Source: CAZDBA01 sp965224765
GTDB lineage: Bacteria; Planctomycetota; Planctomycetia; Pirellulales; Pirellulaceae
Direction: 5' to 3'
Length of the DNA: 64,000 nt
Assembly: GCA_965224765.1 (NCBI GenBank)
Contig: CBDDAC010000023.1
Coordinates: 186,001-250,000, forward strand
In this document: positions 26,310 through 36,220 of the stretch, piece after piece
How the letters are laid out: every line of letters begins with the position of its first letter
Position numbering within the stretch: position 1 is the first letter of the stretch
Translations under genes and position numbers: made by a program
Notes under the pieces: generated by a model
Seen by the model: the letters and a program-made list of their open reading frames with translations, nothing else
What the model was told of the DNA's origin: nothing
The model's database searches: none

Positions 26310-29300
26310 TCAGGCAGACAGTGTCGACATATGCTCTTTCAAGAATTCCTTCAAGTCTTCCGCACCGGCCGTTTCAGCATCCTTAAACTTCATTCTTACG
26401 ACGTCCTTTTCGTCGCTCGACTTTACCGTGGGCTCTTCCGCTAGGTCGGCGATGCGGCCTAACGAGACGGAATCCTTGGGCACATTGAGTTGCAACCAGA
26501 TCGCATCTGTTTTCTTCGTCTGAATACTTGCCCATGGTTCTTTCTGCTGCTCCACGTAGAGGTGCACGACCTGTTTGTTGCTCCACAGGAACTGGGAACT
26601 TGGTGCAGCTTCGGAAAGTGTGTCATGAAGGACCTCAAGAACCTCAACATCCCAATCGACTTTGCGCCCGGGCGGAAATCCTTTTCTCAAGAAGTGCCAT
26701 TTCTGTCCCAGTTTGGCCCAAGGCGTATGATCATCCAACTTCATCTCGACTCGTTTGACACGATCTTGAAATCCGGCGATCGCGTCATCCATGAACGCCC
26801 AGAACTCTGGAGTATCCAATTCTGCCATATCGTGCGCACGGATCTCAATTTCTTGCCAGGCACTTTTGTTGTTGACGACTTTAACTCTGGATTGATTGCC
26901 GTAGACAGGAACCTCATCCATTTCATTGGCAGTCTTTAATTTAATCCGTTCCAAAACCTCTTCTCGTTTGAACGTCCCTCGACGACAACGGAATTTCATC
27001 TTTAGCAACCATGCCTCACCCGTCAGTGCATGGAAAAACCAACCCTGACTCGCTTTGACGGCGTTGATTTCGACAACGGATCGAGCATTCCAATTCGTTT
27101 CGGAGAAACCTTCCTCCTTTTCGATATAGTCAACGACTCGTTGCAGAATTTCTCCATCCCAATGAACCGGTTGGCCATGGCGGTCAACACGCTCTTCCGT
27201 ATGCCAGCGGCGTCCATCTGCCTCCCAAGGCATTTTAACGTCTTTGCCAACGTCCTCGATATCAAAACCATCGGAGTCAAATTCCTCATGTGGATCGTAA
27301 ATCATCCTCTCCGCGTAGTGGCCCTCCTGCATCACAGGCTCCAGTGCATCACCGGTCCAACTACGCAGCAACTTGCCATTGGAACCACGAGCCTTGGCGG
27401 CATACTCAACAACGGTTTCAGGAGTTCCTTCAACCACGATTTGACCACCGGCGTGTCCAGCCTCGGGGCCAAGATCAATCACCCAATCCGCTGCCTTGAT
27501 GATGTCCAGGTTGTGCTCAATCAGAAGAACCGTGTTGCCAACGTCAACGAGTCGTTGCAAAACATTTAGCAGTTTCGCCAAGTCATCAAAGTGGAGACCC
27601 GTTGTCGGCTCATCCAGTAGATAAAGCGTCCGCCCGGTGTCAGGCCGGGAAAGCTCTGCAGCGAGCTTAACCCGCTGTGCCTCACCGCCGGACAATGTTG
27701 GAGCACTCTGCCCCAAGGTCACATAGTCCAACCCAACATCGCACAATGTTTTCAGCGTGCGATGGATTTTTGGAATGTTACTGAACAACTCGGACGCGTT
27801 CTCACAGGTCATATTCAACACATCATTGATCGAATGGCCATGGTATCGGACCGCGAGAGTCTCTGGATTGTATCGATGCCCCTTGCACGCCTGACACTCG
27901 ACCCAAACATCAGGGAGAAAATGCATCTCAATGCAAATCTGTCCGTTTCCGACGCACTCTTCACAGCGTCCCCCCGGAACGTTGAAGCTAAATCGACGTG
28001 CAGTATAACCACGGACTTTCGCGTCAGGCAGCTGAGCAAACAAGTTTCGAACCTGCTCAAAAACACCGGTATAGGTCGCGGGATTACTTGTGGGAGAATT
28101 CCCCAAAGGCTGCTGATCGACTCGAATCACCTTATTGACATGATCCAAGCCGACAATTTTGGTGTGGGCACCCGGCGTCAGATTCGCTCGATGCAACCTC
28201 CGAGCCAGTGAATTGTAAAGCACATCATTGATCAAGGAACTTTTTCCACAACCGCTAGGCCCAGTTACCACCGTCAGCGATTCCAATGGAATCTTGACGT
28301 CAATTTCTTTCAGGTTGTTATGACGCGCACCAATGATGTCCAGCGAATTTGGCGGAACAAATGCTGGTGGCGGTGTTGCCTTTTTCTTGGATGCCTTCTT
28401 CGTTTTGACTTTCTTGGGGGCCGGCGGTGTCAAACCAGGGCGTCGATTCGATGGAATTGGAATCGATTTTTTCCCGCTAAGATAAGGGCCTGTGACGGAC
28501 GCTCGCTTGGAGGCGATCTGCTTGGCCGTTCCCTGGGCAACAATCGAACCGCCCCCCGCTCCAGCCTTGGGTCCAAAGTCACAAATCGAATCGCTACTCT
28601 CGATGACTTCGCGATCGTGCTCAACAACCAGAAGCGTATTCCCAAGGTCGCGCAAGCGATGAAGAGCATTCAGCAACTTGTGATTGTCACGTGGATGCAA
28701 ACCAATCGTCGGTTCATCCAGGACATACAGTACACCACAAAGTCCGCTACCCAGCTGACTTGCCAAGCGAATTCGCTGAGCTTCACCGTTGGACAGCGAG
28801 GCCGAAGTTCGGCAAATGGAAATATAATCTAATCCAACATCGCTGAGAAACTGAACGCGATTCTCGATTTCGCGGAGCAGCTCTCCCGCAATCTTCTTTT
28901 CTCTTGCATCCAACTCCCAGGATTTAACCGTCTCCAAAAACCGTCCGAGTGGCATTCGACAGATCCCATCAACAGTCAAATTGCGGAATCGCATTGCCGC
29001 AGCGTCATCACGAAGCCGACTGCCTCCACAACCGCCGCACTCGACTTCCGCAATCAGAGCCTGCATACGATGTCGTAGCGTAGGCGACAACCGGCAGGCC
29101 TCATCGATAGTTGGGTAAAGTCCTTTGAACTGAAACGAAAATTCGGTTTTGTCTTTATCGTTTTTGACGTCAACCCAGCGTTCCCCAGTCCCGTAGAAAA
29201 TAATTCGACGTTGACGAGCGTCCAGTTGATTGAAGGGAATATCGACCGTTACTCCAACGCTTAAACTTAATGCCCGAAGCATTCGTTGGCTGATTTCATT

Positions 29301-32300
29301 GCTGACATTCGGCCACAGCCTTACTGCTCCTTCTGCCAAACTCAGCTCACCATCGCGAAGCATCAGAGCCGGGCTCGCTCCCATCTGGGTACCGATTCCC
29401 TCGCAATCCTGGCACCACCCCAGCTGACTATTGAAAGAAAAATTATGCGGAGAAAGGCGGTCAAAACTTCGTCCACAACAGTCGCAGGCGAGATGCTGAC
29501 TATGGCGAATCAGCTCCCACTCTCGTTCGTCGATATCTGAATTGACGACCGCGATGTTGATCAAACCTTTGCCAAGCGACAATCCACTTTCCACACTATC
29601 CGCAATTCGTGACCGCGACTTCATTTTGATTTCGATACGGTCAATCACAATCTCAACGTCATGACGCGAGCGGCGTGAAATACTTGGCACGTCATCAATC
29701 CCAAACGTCACACCGTCAACTCGTACGCGAACGTACCCTAGCGCCCGAATCTCTTCCCACAATTGATCGTATTGCTGATTCGCGTCCAATTCGATTGGAG
29801 CGAGCACCAAGAGCCTTTGGCCTTCTTCGTACTCCATGACCTTATCAACGACCTGATCGCTGGTTTGCGTGCCGATCTCCTGATCGCAATCGGGACAAAA
29901 AGGCGTTCCAGTTCGAGCAAACAGAATCCTCAAGTAGTCGTAAATCTCCGTCACGGTCCCAACGGTTGAGCGCGGAGTCGAACCCAAATTCTTCTGCTCG
30001 ATCGCAATCGCAGGAGAAAGCCCTTCGATTTGTTCAACGCGTGGCTTATCCAGTTGGTTGACGAATTGGCGGGCGTAGGAACTTAAGCTTTCCACGTATC
30101 GCCGCTGACCTTCGGCGTAAATCGTATCCATCGCCAAAGAACTTTTTCCACTACCACTAGGCCCGCAAAACACAGTCATTTCGTCACGTTTGATGTTGAC
30201 GTCAACGCTTCGCAGATTGTGCTGTTCGGCGCCGCGAACGCGAATCTCAGTCGCCATCTCCGGCTTTTTCTTTTTCTTGGACTTACCCTCAGATTTGGTC
30301 ATCATCACTGGCTTGACTCCTAGAGCCTTGGCGAGTGCTATGCCAGTATACGATTCCTTGCAAGCAGCCACTTCTTCAGGCGTTCCAGCGCAAACAATCT
30401 CGCCGCCACCAATCCCACCGTCCGGGCCCAGGTCGATCACCCAGTCGGCCGTTTTGACCACGTCCATGTTGTGTTCAACAACGAGCACCGTGTTTCCGAC
30501 ATCAACGAACGCATGAAGCACTTTCAACAGCATATCGATGTCGGCAAAGTGCAACCCCGTCGTCGGTTCATCAAGCAGGTAAAGCGTTTTTCCGGTACTC
30601 TTTTTCACCAACTCACGAGCAAGTTTGATTCGCTGTGCCTCTCCACCCGACAACGTCGGAGAAGGCTGGCCAATTTTCAAATAGTCCAGTCCCACATCCT
30701 GCAGGCGTCGCAAGCGGTCGTGGATTTTTGGAATGGAGTTGAAAAAGTCGATGGCATTCTCGACGCTCATATTCAGTACATCTGCAATACTTTTTTCTTT
30801 GTAACGAACCTGAAGCGTTTCGCGGTTAAATCGCTCCCCTTCGCATACTGGGCAAGTCACCCAGACGTCCGCAAGGAAATCCATCTCCAGGCGATTGGAG
30901 CCGTTACCTTCACAGGCCTCGCAGCGACCACCTTTGACGTTAAAACTGAATCGACCAGGTTTGTAGCCACGCTTCTTCGAGTCAGGCAACTTGCTGTAAA
31001 GACTTCTAATTTCATCAAATAGTTTGATGTAGGTTCCCGGGTTGGAACGGGGCGTCCTCCCGATCGGTGACTGGTCGATCGCAATCAGCTTGTCCAGTCG
31101 CTCAACACCTTCGATCTTTTCGAAATAGCCGGGATCACCGATACCACGATTGAGTCGCTCTCGCAATTCTTCCACAAGGATGTCATTGACCAACGAGCTT
31201 TTACCGCTGCCACTGACCCCGGTGATACATACAAATGCCCCCAGAGGAATCTCAGCGGTGACGTCTTTGAGGTTGTTGTGTGTGGCGCCAACAATCCGCA
31301 GTGCATTGTCAGAATCGACGGGACGTCGTTGCTTGGGAACCTCGATCTGCCTATTGCCTGACAAGTACTGGCCCGTCACGCTCTCCTTCGATTTCATCAC
31401 TTCGGCCGGCGAACCTTCAACGACAATCCCACCGCCGTGAACTCCTGGGCCTGGCCCAAAGTCAACGATATGATCGGCCGCCCGCATGGTTTCTTCGTCA
31501 TGTTCAACAACGACTACCGTATTGCCCAGGTCACGAAGATTCTGCAGCGTGTCAATCAAACGATCATTGTCGCGAGAATGAAGTCCGATCGACGGCTCGT
31601 CCAAGATATAGAGCACACCCACCAATCCCGCACCGATTTGTCCGGCAAGCCGAATCCGTTGACTTTCACCACCCGACAAGGTCGGAGCAGTTCGATCGAG
31701 GTTCAAATAATTGAGCCCGACGTTCAACAAGAATCCAAGTCGATTGCGAATTTCTTTCAGCGGTTCATTGGCGACGAACGCACGCGTCTTGTCCATCTCC
31801 ATCTTTGAGAAAAACTCGGCTGCATCTTCGATGGAAAGATTGCATACTTCGGGCAATGACTTGGAGGGCTTTTTGAATTTCTTGCTCGCGGTTTCCAATC
31901 GAAAATGCCGTGCCTGCCGATTGAGTCGTTCGCCTTCGCAGGAAGCGCAGGCGATTTGATCCATATAGTTTTCCAGCTGACGCTGTTTCGGAGCCGACTT
32001 CAACGTGCGGTACTTTTCGTCCAGTTCTGGAATGATCCCGTCGAACTTGCCCCCGTATTTCATGGGCGAATTACCACCGCGCCAGGTATAAGTGACATGC
32101 TGCTCGCCGGATCCGTAAAGCCACAAATCCTGATGCTTTTTCTCGAGCTCTTTCCATGGCGTTTCAAGCAACGTCCCCTCTTCCAACTCGAGGATTCGTT
32201 CCATCGTATCAGAGACACCTTGATAGATATGTCGTCGCCAACGCCCAATTTCTTTCCACTTCCCGATCAACTCCACTGCGCCTTTTTTGAATGACAGTGA

Positions 32301-33254
32301 TGAATCCGGAATCAACAATCCAGGGTCAAACGTATAGACATCGCCAAGCCCGCTGCATTCACTACACATCCCCTGTGGACTATTGAAGCTGAACATCTGG
32401 GGCGTTGGAGGACGAAAACTTACACTGCAGGTGCTGCAAGCGTAGTCGGCCGAATAGACTCGATCACCCGGTCGTTGCTGTCCAAGTTTGGTCGATTTCC
32501 TGGAGGCCTTTGCCTCGTCCGGTTTCTCTTCGTTCTCTTCAACGTCCAGAATCAACGTGCCCTGTCCCACCTTTAAGGCAAGCTCAACCGCCTCGGCAAG
32601 TCGGCCACGAATTCCATTTTTGGTCGTCAAACGATCGATGACGACCTCAACATCATGTCGCCGTTTTCTATCCAGATTGATTCCGCTTGAAAGTGATACG
32701 ATTTCTCCGTCAACACGTACCCGAACAAAACCCTGCTTCAACAAATCCTCGAACAAATCGCGGTGTTCACCCTTCTGCGCGCGGACCACGGGCGCCAAAA
32801 CGTGGTACTCGGTGCCTTTGGGTTGCTGAAGAATACTGGCAATAATCTGATCTCGCGATTGTGCGGAAATCGGGTGATCGCATCGCGGACAAAACCCTTG
32901 TCCAACTCGCGCATAAAGCACGCGAAGAAAGTCGTAAATTTCGGTAATAGTTCCGACCGTGGAACGCGGATTGTTGCCGGACGATTTTTGCGAAATCGAA
33001 ATTGACGGGCTCAATCCGGAAATCAGGTCGACATCTGGCTTGGGCATTTGCCCCAAAAACTGGCGCGCAAAACTGGAAAGCGATTCCACATATCGGCGCT
33101 GCCCTTCGGCGTAGAGCGTATCAAACGCAAGCGAGCTTTTACCGCTACCACTGACGCCGGTAAGGCAAATCAGCTTGTTCCGCGGAAGGACGAGACTAAC
33201 GTCGCGCAAGTTATGCTCGCGAGCTCCTTTTACAATGATATCAGAAGCAGGCAT
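26310..33254 (-). CDS. uvrA: Tandem (double) UvrA excinuclease subunit with C-terminal extension, 2314 aa
   Basis: UvrA recognises DNA damage and loads UvrB in nucleotide excision repair. An ordinary UvrA has about 950 residues and two ABC modules; this one contains two whole UvrA units in one frame. The four P-loops are GVSGSGKSS near residue 33, GVSGSGKSS near 690, GPSGSGKSS near 1030 and GPSGCGKSS near 1663. Signatures are LSGGESQRIRLA, LSGGEAQRIKLA, LSNGEAQRIRLA (altered third position) and LSGGEAQRVKLA. UvrA zinc-finger cysteines occur in both halves (CPRCDHP, GRCEACEGNG, CPDCDQE, GRCEECVGNG). A linker rich in Lys joins the units near 1000. About 340 residues after roughly 1975 are extra and unassigned. 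It probably replaces the normal UvrA dimer with a single-chain version. Confidence 0.93.
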   Translation of the reverse strand: MPASDIIVKGAREHNLRDVSLVLPRNKLICLTGVSGSGKSSLAFDTLYAEGQRRYVESLSSFARQFLGQMPKPDVDLISGLSPSISISQKSSGNNPRSTVGTITEIYDFLRVLYARVGQGFCPRCDHPISAQSRDQIIASILQQPKGTEYHVLAPVVRAQKGEHRDLFEDLLKQGFVRVRVDGEIVSLSSGINLDRKRRHDVEVVIDRLTTKNGIRGRLAEAVELALKVGQGTLILDVEENEEKPDEAKASRKSTKLGQQRPGDRVYSADYACSTCSVSFRPPTPQMFSFNSPQGMCSECSGLGDVYTFDPGLLIPDSSLSFKKGAVELIGKWKEIGRWRRHIYQGVSDTMERILELEEGTLLETPWKELEKKHQDLWLYGSGEQHVTYTWRGGNSPMKYGGKFDGIIPELDEKYRTLKSAPKQRQLENYMDQIACASCEGERLNRQARHFRLETASKKFKKPSKSLPEVCNLSIEDAAEFFSKMEMDKTRAFVANEPLKEIRNRLGFLLNVGLNYLNLDRTAPTLSGGESQRIRLAGQIGAGLVGVLYILDEPSIGLHSRDNDRLIDTLQNLRDLGNTVVVVEHDEETMRAADHIVDFGPGPGVHGGGIVVEGSPAEVMKSKESVTGQYLSGNRQIEVPKQRRPVDSDNALRIVGATHNNLKDVTAEIPLGAFVCITGVSGSGKSSLVNDILVEELRERLNRGIGDPGYFEKIEGVERLDKLIAIDQSPIGRTPRSNPGTYIKLFDEIRSLYSKLPDSKKRGYKPGRFSFNVKGGRCEACEGNGSNRLEMDFLADVWVTCPVCEGERFNRETLQVRYKEKSIADVLNMSVENAIDFFNSIPKIHDRLRRLQDVGLDYLKIGQPSPTLSGGEAQRIKLARELVKKSTGKTLYLLDEPTTGLHFADIDMLLKVLHAFVDVGNTVLVVEHNMDVVKTADWVIDLGPDGGIGGGEIVCAGTPEEVAACKESYTGIALAKALGVKPVMMTKSEGKSKKKKKPEMATEIRVRGAEQHNLRSVDVNIKRDEMTVFCGPSGSGKSSLAMDTIYAEGQRRYVESLSSYARQFVNQLDKPRVEQIEGLSPAIAIEQKNLGSTPRSTVGTVTEIYDYLRILFARTGTPFCPDCDQEIGTQTSDQVVDKVMEYEEGQRLLVLAPIELDANQQYDQLWEEIRALGYVRVRVDGVTFGIDDVPSISRRSRHDVEIVIDRIEIKMKSRSRIADSVESGLSLGKGLINIAVVNSDIDEREWELIRHSQHLACDCCGRSFDRLSPHNFSFNSQLGWCQDCEGIGTQMGASPALMLRDGELSLAEGAVRLWPNVSNEISQRMLRALSLSVGVTVDIPFNQLDARQRRIIFYGTGERWVDVKNDKDKTEFSFQFKGLYPTIDEACRLSPTLRHRMQALIAEVECGGCGGSRLRDDAAAMRFRNLTVDGICRMPLGRFLETVKSWELDAREKKIAGELLREIENRVQFLSDVGLDYISICRTSASLSNGEAQRIRLASQLGSGLCGVLYVLDEPTIGLHPRDNHKLLNALHRLRDLGNTLLVVEHDREVIESSDSICDFGPKAGAGGGSIVAQGTAKQIASKRASVTGPYLSGKKSIPIPSNRRPGLTPPAPKKVKTKKASKKKATPPPAFVPPNSLDIIGARHNNLKEIDVKIPLESLTVVTGPSGCGKSSLINDVLYNSLARRLHRANLTPGAHTKIVGLDHVNKVIRVDQQPLGNSPTSNPATYTGVFEQVRNLFAQLPDAKVRGYTARRFSFNVPGGRCEECVGNGQICIEMHFLPDVWVECQACKGHRYNPETLAVRYHGHSINDVLNMTCENASELFSNIPKIHRTLKTLCDVGLDYVTLGQSAPTLSGGEAQRVKLAAELSRPDTGRTLYLLDEPTTGLHFDDLAKLLNVLQRLVDVGNTVLLIEHNLDIIKAADWVIDLGPEAGHAGGQIVVEGTPETVVEYAAKARGSNGKLLRSWTGDALEPVMQEGHYAERMIYDPHEEFDSDGFDIEDVGKDVKMPWEADGRRWHTEERVDRHGQPVHWDGEILQRVVDYIEKEEGFSETNWNARSVVEINAVKASQGWFFHALTGEAWLLKMKFRCRRGTFKREEVLERIKLKTANEMDEVPVYGNQSRVKVVNNKSAWQEIEIRAHDMAELDTPEFWAFMDDAIAGFQDRVKRVEMKLDDHTPWAKLGQKWHFLRKGFPPGRKVDWDVEVLEVLHDTLSEAAPSSQFLWSNKQVVHLYVEQQKEPWASIQTKKTDAIWLQLNVPKDSVSLGRIADLAEEPTVKSSDEKDVVRMKFKDAETAGAEDLKEFLKEHMSTLSA

Positions 33255-33643
33255 ATCGGCGAGGAGCCCTCCATTGGCCCAAAATTCGAAACTGCTTAGT
33301 CTACCCGATACATATCACCCAACTCAACACTCACTGACAAGGTCGTCCAGAAACTTCACTCGCATATTTCATGCTTCGGGACAACCAACTCTTGTTTTTG
33401 TTGGCGGGACGGAGTATGCAGCATCCCAAAACCAATACTGGGCGACTTCATTCAATCCATTGCAGAACAATGGCCGACTCGGCAAGAATATCGCTCTCCA
33501 ATGGCCCAACCTATTGTTGCTTTTCGCCCATCGCGACAGTTCGCTCGTTTCGAGCCCTGATGATGCGGGTCTTTTCAAAGCTTTCAATCGCACCGTGGAC
33601 CGAACGCCACCACCGTTACCGCCTGCAAGGCAGGCAACTCAAG
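33255..33643. other. Intergenic region upstream of uvrA
   Basis: About 390 bases. On the minus strand TTGAGT and TAGACT spaced by 18 bases (around 33298-33335) are a weak promoter candidate for uvrA. I found no LexA-type palindrome. The short frames here show no family resemblance. Confidence 0.45.
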
Positions 33644-34057
33644 TCAATTGGCGCGCAACGCCGACCAATAATGCGGCAGCAGGAACAGAACCACGTTGGC
33701 TAGGACAAGCAGATAACCGCGATGCAAAAGATCTCTGGGTTCTGCTGGCATTAAACTGAAATAAAACACAAACCCAACCAGCAATACGACACCCGACTCA
33801 AAGCAGCTGGTGTCTGTCACCAGCCGAGGCTTCATATAGACCGCAGAGAGCCATTTCAGAAATCGACCGAAAAGTCCTGTCCAAATGCTCGCAACAAACA
33901 TTGCCCAAGCTATTCCTCCAACGCCAAAAAGCTCAATTGCAGCCGCAGCTACCGCTGTCAGATAGAAAAGATGGATGATCCCTACCTGCCATATTGGCGA
34001 GGCAGAATCAGCAGCTGGCTTCGCCTCAGGAGATTGCGAGTCGGGCACGGGATTCAC
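33644..34057 (-). CDS. Small polytopic membrane protein, 137 aa
   Basis: Unrecognised. A polar Pro/Ala/Ser arm of about 20 residues is followed by four hydrophobic segments (about residues 25-45, 47-65, 88-103 and 112-132). The start is GTG at 34057; no ATG occurs early in the frame. It lies 16 bases downstream of another small membrane gene on the same strand, so the two probably form an operon. No catalytic motif is visible. Confidence 0.65.
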   Translation of the reverse strand: MNPVPDSQSPEAKPAADSASPIWQVGIIHLFYLTAVAAAAIELFGVGGIAWAMFVASIWTGLFGRFLKWLSAVYMKPRLVTDTSCFESGVVLLVGFVFYFSLMPAEPRDLLHRGYLLVLANVVLFLLPHYWSALRAN

Positions 34058-34073
34058 CGAATCTAAAAAAAGA

Positions 34074-34298
34074 TTAAGACTTTTTCTTTTTCTTCTTTTT
34101 AGATTTAATCATTTTCTTCCGCTTGGATTTTTTCTCTTCTTCAGCTTGCATACTCTTGGGAACGGTCTTGCGCGGACGGGGAATACAGACCGCCAAAACA
34201 CCAAGAAAAATCAGGCCCAATACCAATCCCCAGGCCAAACCATACTCAGATTGATTGAAATCCTGAGCCAACAGAAGTAATGTGTTTTTAAATTCCAT
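34074..34298 (-). CDS. Small single-span membrane protein with poly-lysine tail, 74 aa
   Basis: Unknown function. A short polar N-terminus is followed by one transmembrane helix (about residues 21-40, AWGLVLGLIFLGVLAVCI) and then an extremely basic tail ending KKMIKSKKKKKKKS. By the positive-inside rule the tail should be cytoplasmic, where it could contact lipid head groups or nucleic acid; this is inference. It is the first gene of a probable two-gene minus-strand operon with the membrane protein at 33644-34057. Confidence 0.65.
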   Translation of the reverse strand: MEFKNTLLLLAQDFNQSEYGLAWGLVLGLIFLGVLAVCIPRPRKTVPKSMQAEEEKKSKRKKMIKSKKKKKKKS

Positions 34299-34414
34299 GC
34301 TTCAAGTCTAGTTTCAACACCGATTTCTGGCAAGGAATATCGTCAGAGCGGAAAAATACCTGGCCGCAATAACCTGTGGCACACCCAGAAACCTCCTTCA
34401 AAAGCAACATTTCT

Positions 34415-35011
34415 ATGATCTCGTCGAATAACCCCTACTCAACTCCAATGGGGATGCCGAACAAACCCGTTCACCCGTCAAAATCCGGCGGATTCGTTGG
34501 CATCGAGATGGGCCAACTGGTGCTGCAGCAAGGAGCGACTCTTCCGAACTCCTGCGTCAAAACGGGTGACCCTGCATCGCATTGGGTGAAACGAAAATTC
34601 TATTGGCACCATCCGGCAATCTACCTTGCGATTCTCGGCGGCTTGCTAATCTATGTCATCCTCGTTTTAGTCCTGCGAAAAACCATGGTGGTCCAGGTCC
34701 CTCTGAGCGAGGAAGTATTCCGAAAACGTCGTCGCAGAATGTTTGTCTGTGGTTCCGTCATGCTGATTTGCGTGTTGGGCATCGGACTAAGCATTTTTGG
34801 AATTGCGACCTTACCACCAGGAGCACACAAGTACGCAGCACCTTCTTTGTTTTTCCTGGCGCTGGGCTCGTTCTTGACGCTACTGGTCACGGCCATCGTT
34901 CAATCCAAGGTATTATCAATCCTGACACCCAAAAAAATGACTGACGTTCATGGGTGGTTTTCGGGTTGTCATTCAAATTTCCTTCGCCAAATTGAAGAGC
35001 GTTCCCAGTAA
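34415..35011 (+). CDS. Two- or three-helix membrane protein with NPY start, 198 aa
   Basis: Unrecognised in detail. It begins ISSNNPYSTP, the Asn-Pro-Tyr opening seen in many planctomycete small membrane proteins, which is why I prefer the ATG at 34415 over the GTG at 34376. Hydrophobic segments fall near residues 65-87, 106-128 and 138-160. Between the first two is VPLSEEVFRKRRRRM, a basic cytoplasmic loop. The segment with CVKTGDP resembles the start of other membrane proteins that carry a CVKTG-type motif. It is followed 29 bases later by epmA; no functional link is known. Confidence 0.6.
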   Translation: MISSNNPYSTPMGMPNKPVHPSKSGGFVGIEMGQLVLQQGATLPNSCVKTGDPASHWVKRKFYWHHPAIYLAILGGLLIYVILVLVLRKTMVVQVPLSEEVFRKRRRRMFVCGSVMLICVLGIGLSIFGIATLPPGAHKYAAPSLFFLALGSFLTLLVTAIVQSKVLSILTPKKMTDVHGWFSGCHSNFLRQIEERSQ

Positions 35012-35040
35012 GGCTTCTGAACTCCACAACGACCAATTCA

Positions 35041-36024
35041 ATGCCCTCCCCAAACTCTGAACATGAATTCTTGCCGACTTGTAGTCTTGAGAACCTGAAG
35101 TTTCGTGCTGCATTCCTCAGTAAGCTACGTCGGTTTTTTGATGAACGTGAATTCATCGAAGTTGAAACGCCTCTTCTCTCATCTGACATTGTCGTCGATC
35201 ATCATATTGAACCGATCGAAGTCACTACACTTCGCTTCACCGAACCCAGAAATCCCAAACGTTGGCTGCAGACGTCACCGGAATTTGCCATGAAACGCCT
35301 CCTTGTGGCTGGTGCTGACAAGATCTATCAGATTTGCAAAGCGTTTCGAAATTCGGAACGAGGGCCACAACACAATCCTGAATTTACCATGCTTGAATGG
35401 TATCGCGCCGACGACGACTATTTGCAAGGAAGAGAACTGCTTGTCGACTTTGCGCAAGCGGTTTTCAATTGCCCCACCGTCGAACAGTTGAGTTATAGCA
35501 AGGCGTTTCAACAAGTATTCAACAATTGCCCACTTCGCAGCTCCACCTCAACCCTGCTTGATTTGGCACGACGAAATACAAAAGTGGAATTCTGTGGGTC
35601 GGAGTCACGGGATGAAATATTAAACGCGTTGCTGAGCGAGTGCATTGAGCCAACTCTTGGCAATGATACGCCTGTGATCCTTTACGATTTCCCGGCAAGC
35701 CAAGCCGCGTTGGCGAGAGTTCGAGAAGATTCACCGCCTGTAGCAGAGAGATTTGAGCTCTATTTCCATGGAATCGAATTGGCCAACGGATACCATGAAC
35801 TAACCGACGCAACTGTGCTTATGGAAAGAAGTAAAAAGGCCAATCAAGCAAGGAAACAAGACGATAAAAACGAGCTGCCGACGGAGTCTCGCTTACTCGC
35901 CGCAATGCGACATGGGATGCCAAGCTGTTGTGGCGTAGCCGTTGGCGTGGATCGACTTTTGATGCTGTTACTCGATGCCCAAAGCATCGACGAGGTTATT
36001 CCGTTTCCTATTGAATCCGCGTAG
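35041..36024 (+). CDS. epmA: EF-P lysine lysyltransferase (EpmA/GenX), 327 aa
   Basis: A shortened class II lysyl-tRNA synthetase paralogue that attaches beta-lysine to elongation factor P, relieving ribosome stalling on polyproline. It lacks the N-terminal anticodon-binding domain, beginning straight into the catalytic domain. Class II motif 1 is around EREFIEVETPLLS (residues 37-49), motif 2 is FRNSERGPQHNPEFTMLEWY (about 103-122) and motif 3 is CCGVAVGVDRLLMLLL near 298. GIELANGYHELTD (about 243) is also characteristic. The length is normal for EpmA. The partner lysine 2,3-aminomutase (EpmB) and EF-P are not in this window. Confidence 0.9.
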   Translation: MPSPNSEHEFLPTCSLENLKFRAAFLSKLRRFFDEREFIEVETPLLSSDIVVDHHIEPIEVTTLRFTEPRNPKRWLQTSPEFAMKRLLVAGADKIYQICKAFRNSERGPQHNPEFTMLEWYRADDDYLQGRELLVDFAQAVFNCPTVEQLSYSKAFQQVFNNCPLRSSTSTLLDLARRNTKVEFCGSESRDEILNALLSECIEPTLGNDTPVILYDFPASQAALARVREDSPPVAERFELYFHGIELANGYHELTDATVLMERSKKANQARKQDDKNELPTESRLLAAMRHGMPSCCGVAVGVDRLLMLLLDAQSIDEVIPFPIESA

Positions 36025-36220
36025 CTCCCTGCGGGTAGTTCATGCCTTTTCCAACGCCACGTAGAAAATCGTCTCAAAAACATCAAACCCAATTATGGCA
36101 ATTCCGGAACGACGCCAGTTATACTTTGCTCTGCCCAACGCCTTTACCGTTGGTAGCTTTTACCGATATTTGCTAAAACGTATCGGTGAATCTGAATCCA
36201 AAAGAACCAGGGAAGTTTTG

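Noticed and set aside
33255..33643. LexA-type SOS box in front of uvrA
   Set aside because: No CTGT-N8-ACAG or GAAC-N4-GTTC dyad was found; only a weak promoter-like pair is present.
36095..36220. Longer start for the methyltransferase
   Set aside because: The ATG at 36095 has no ribosome site, whereas the one at 36221 has AGGGA at good distance and the extra residues are not conserved in style.
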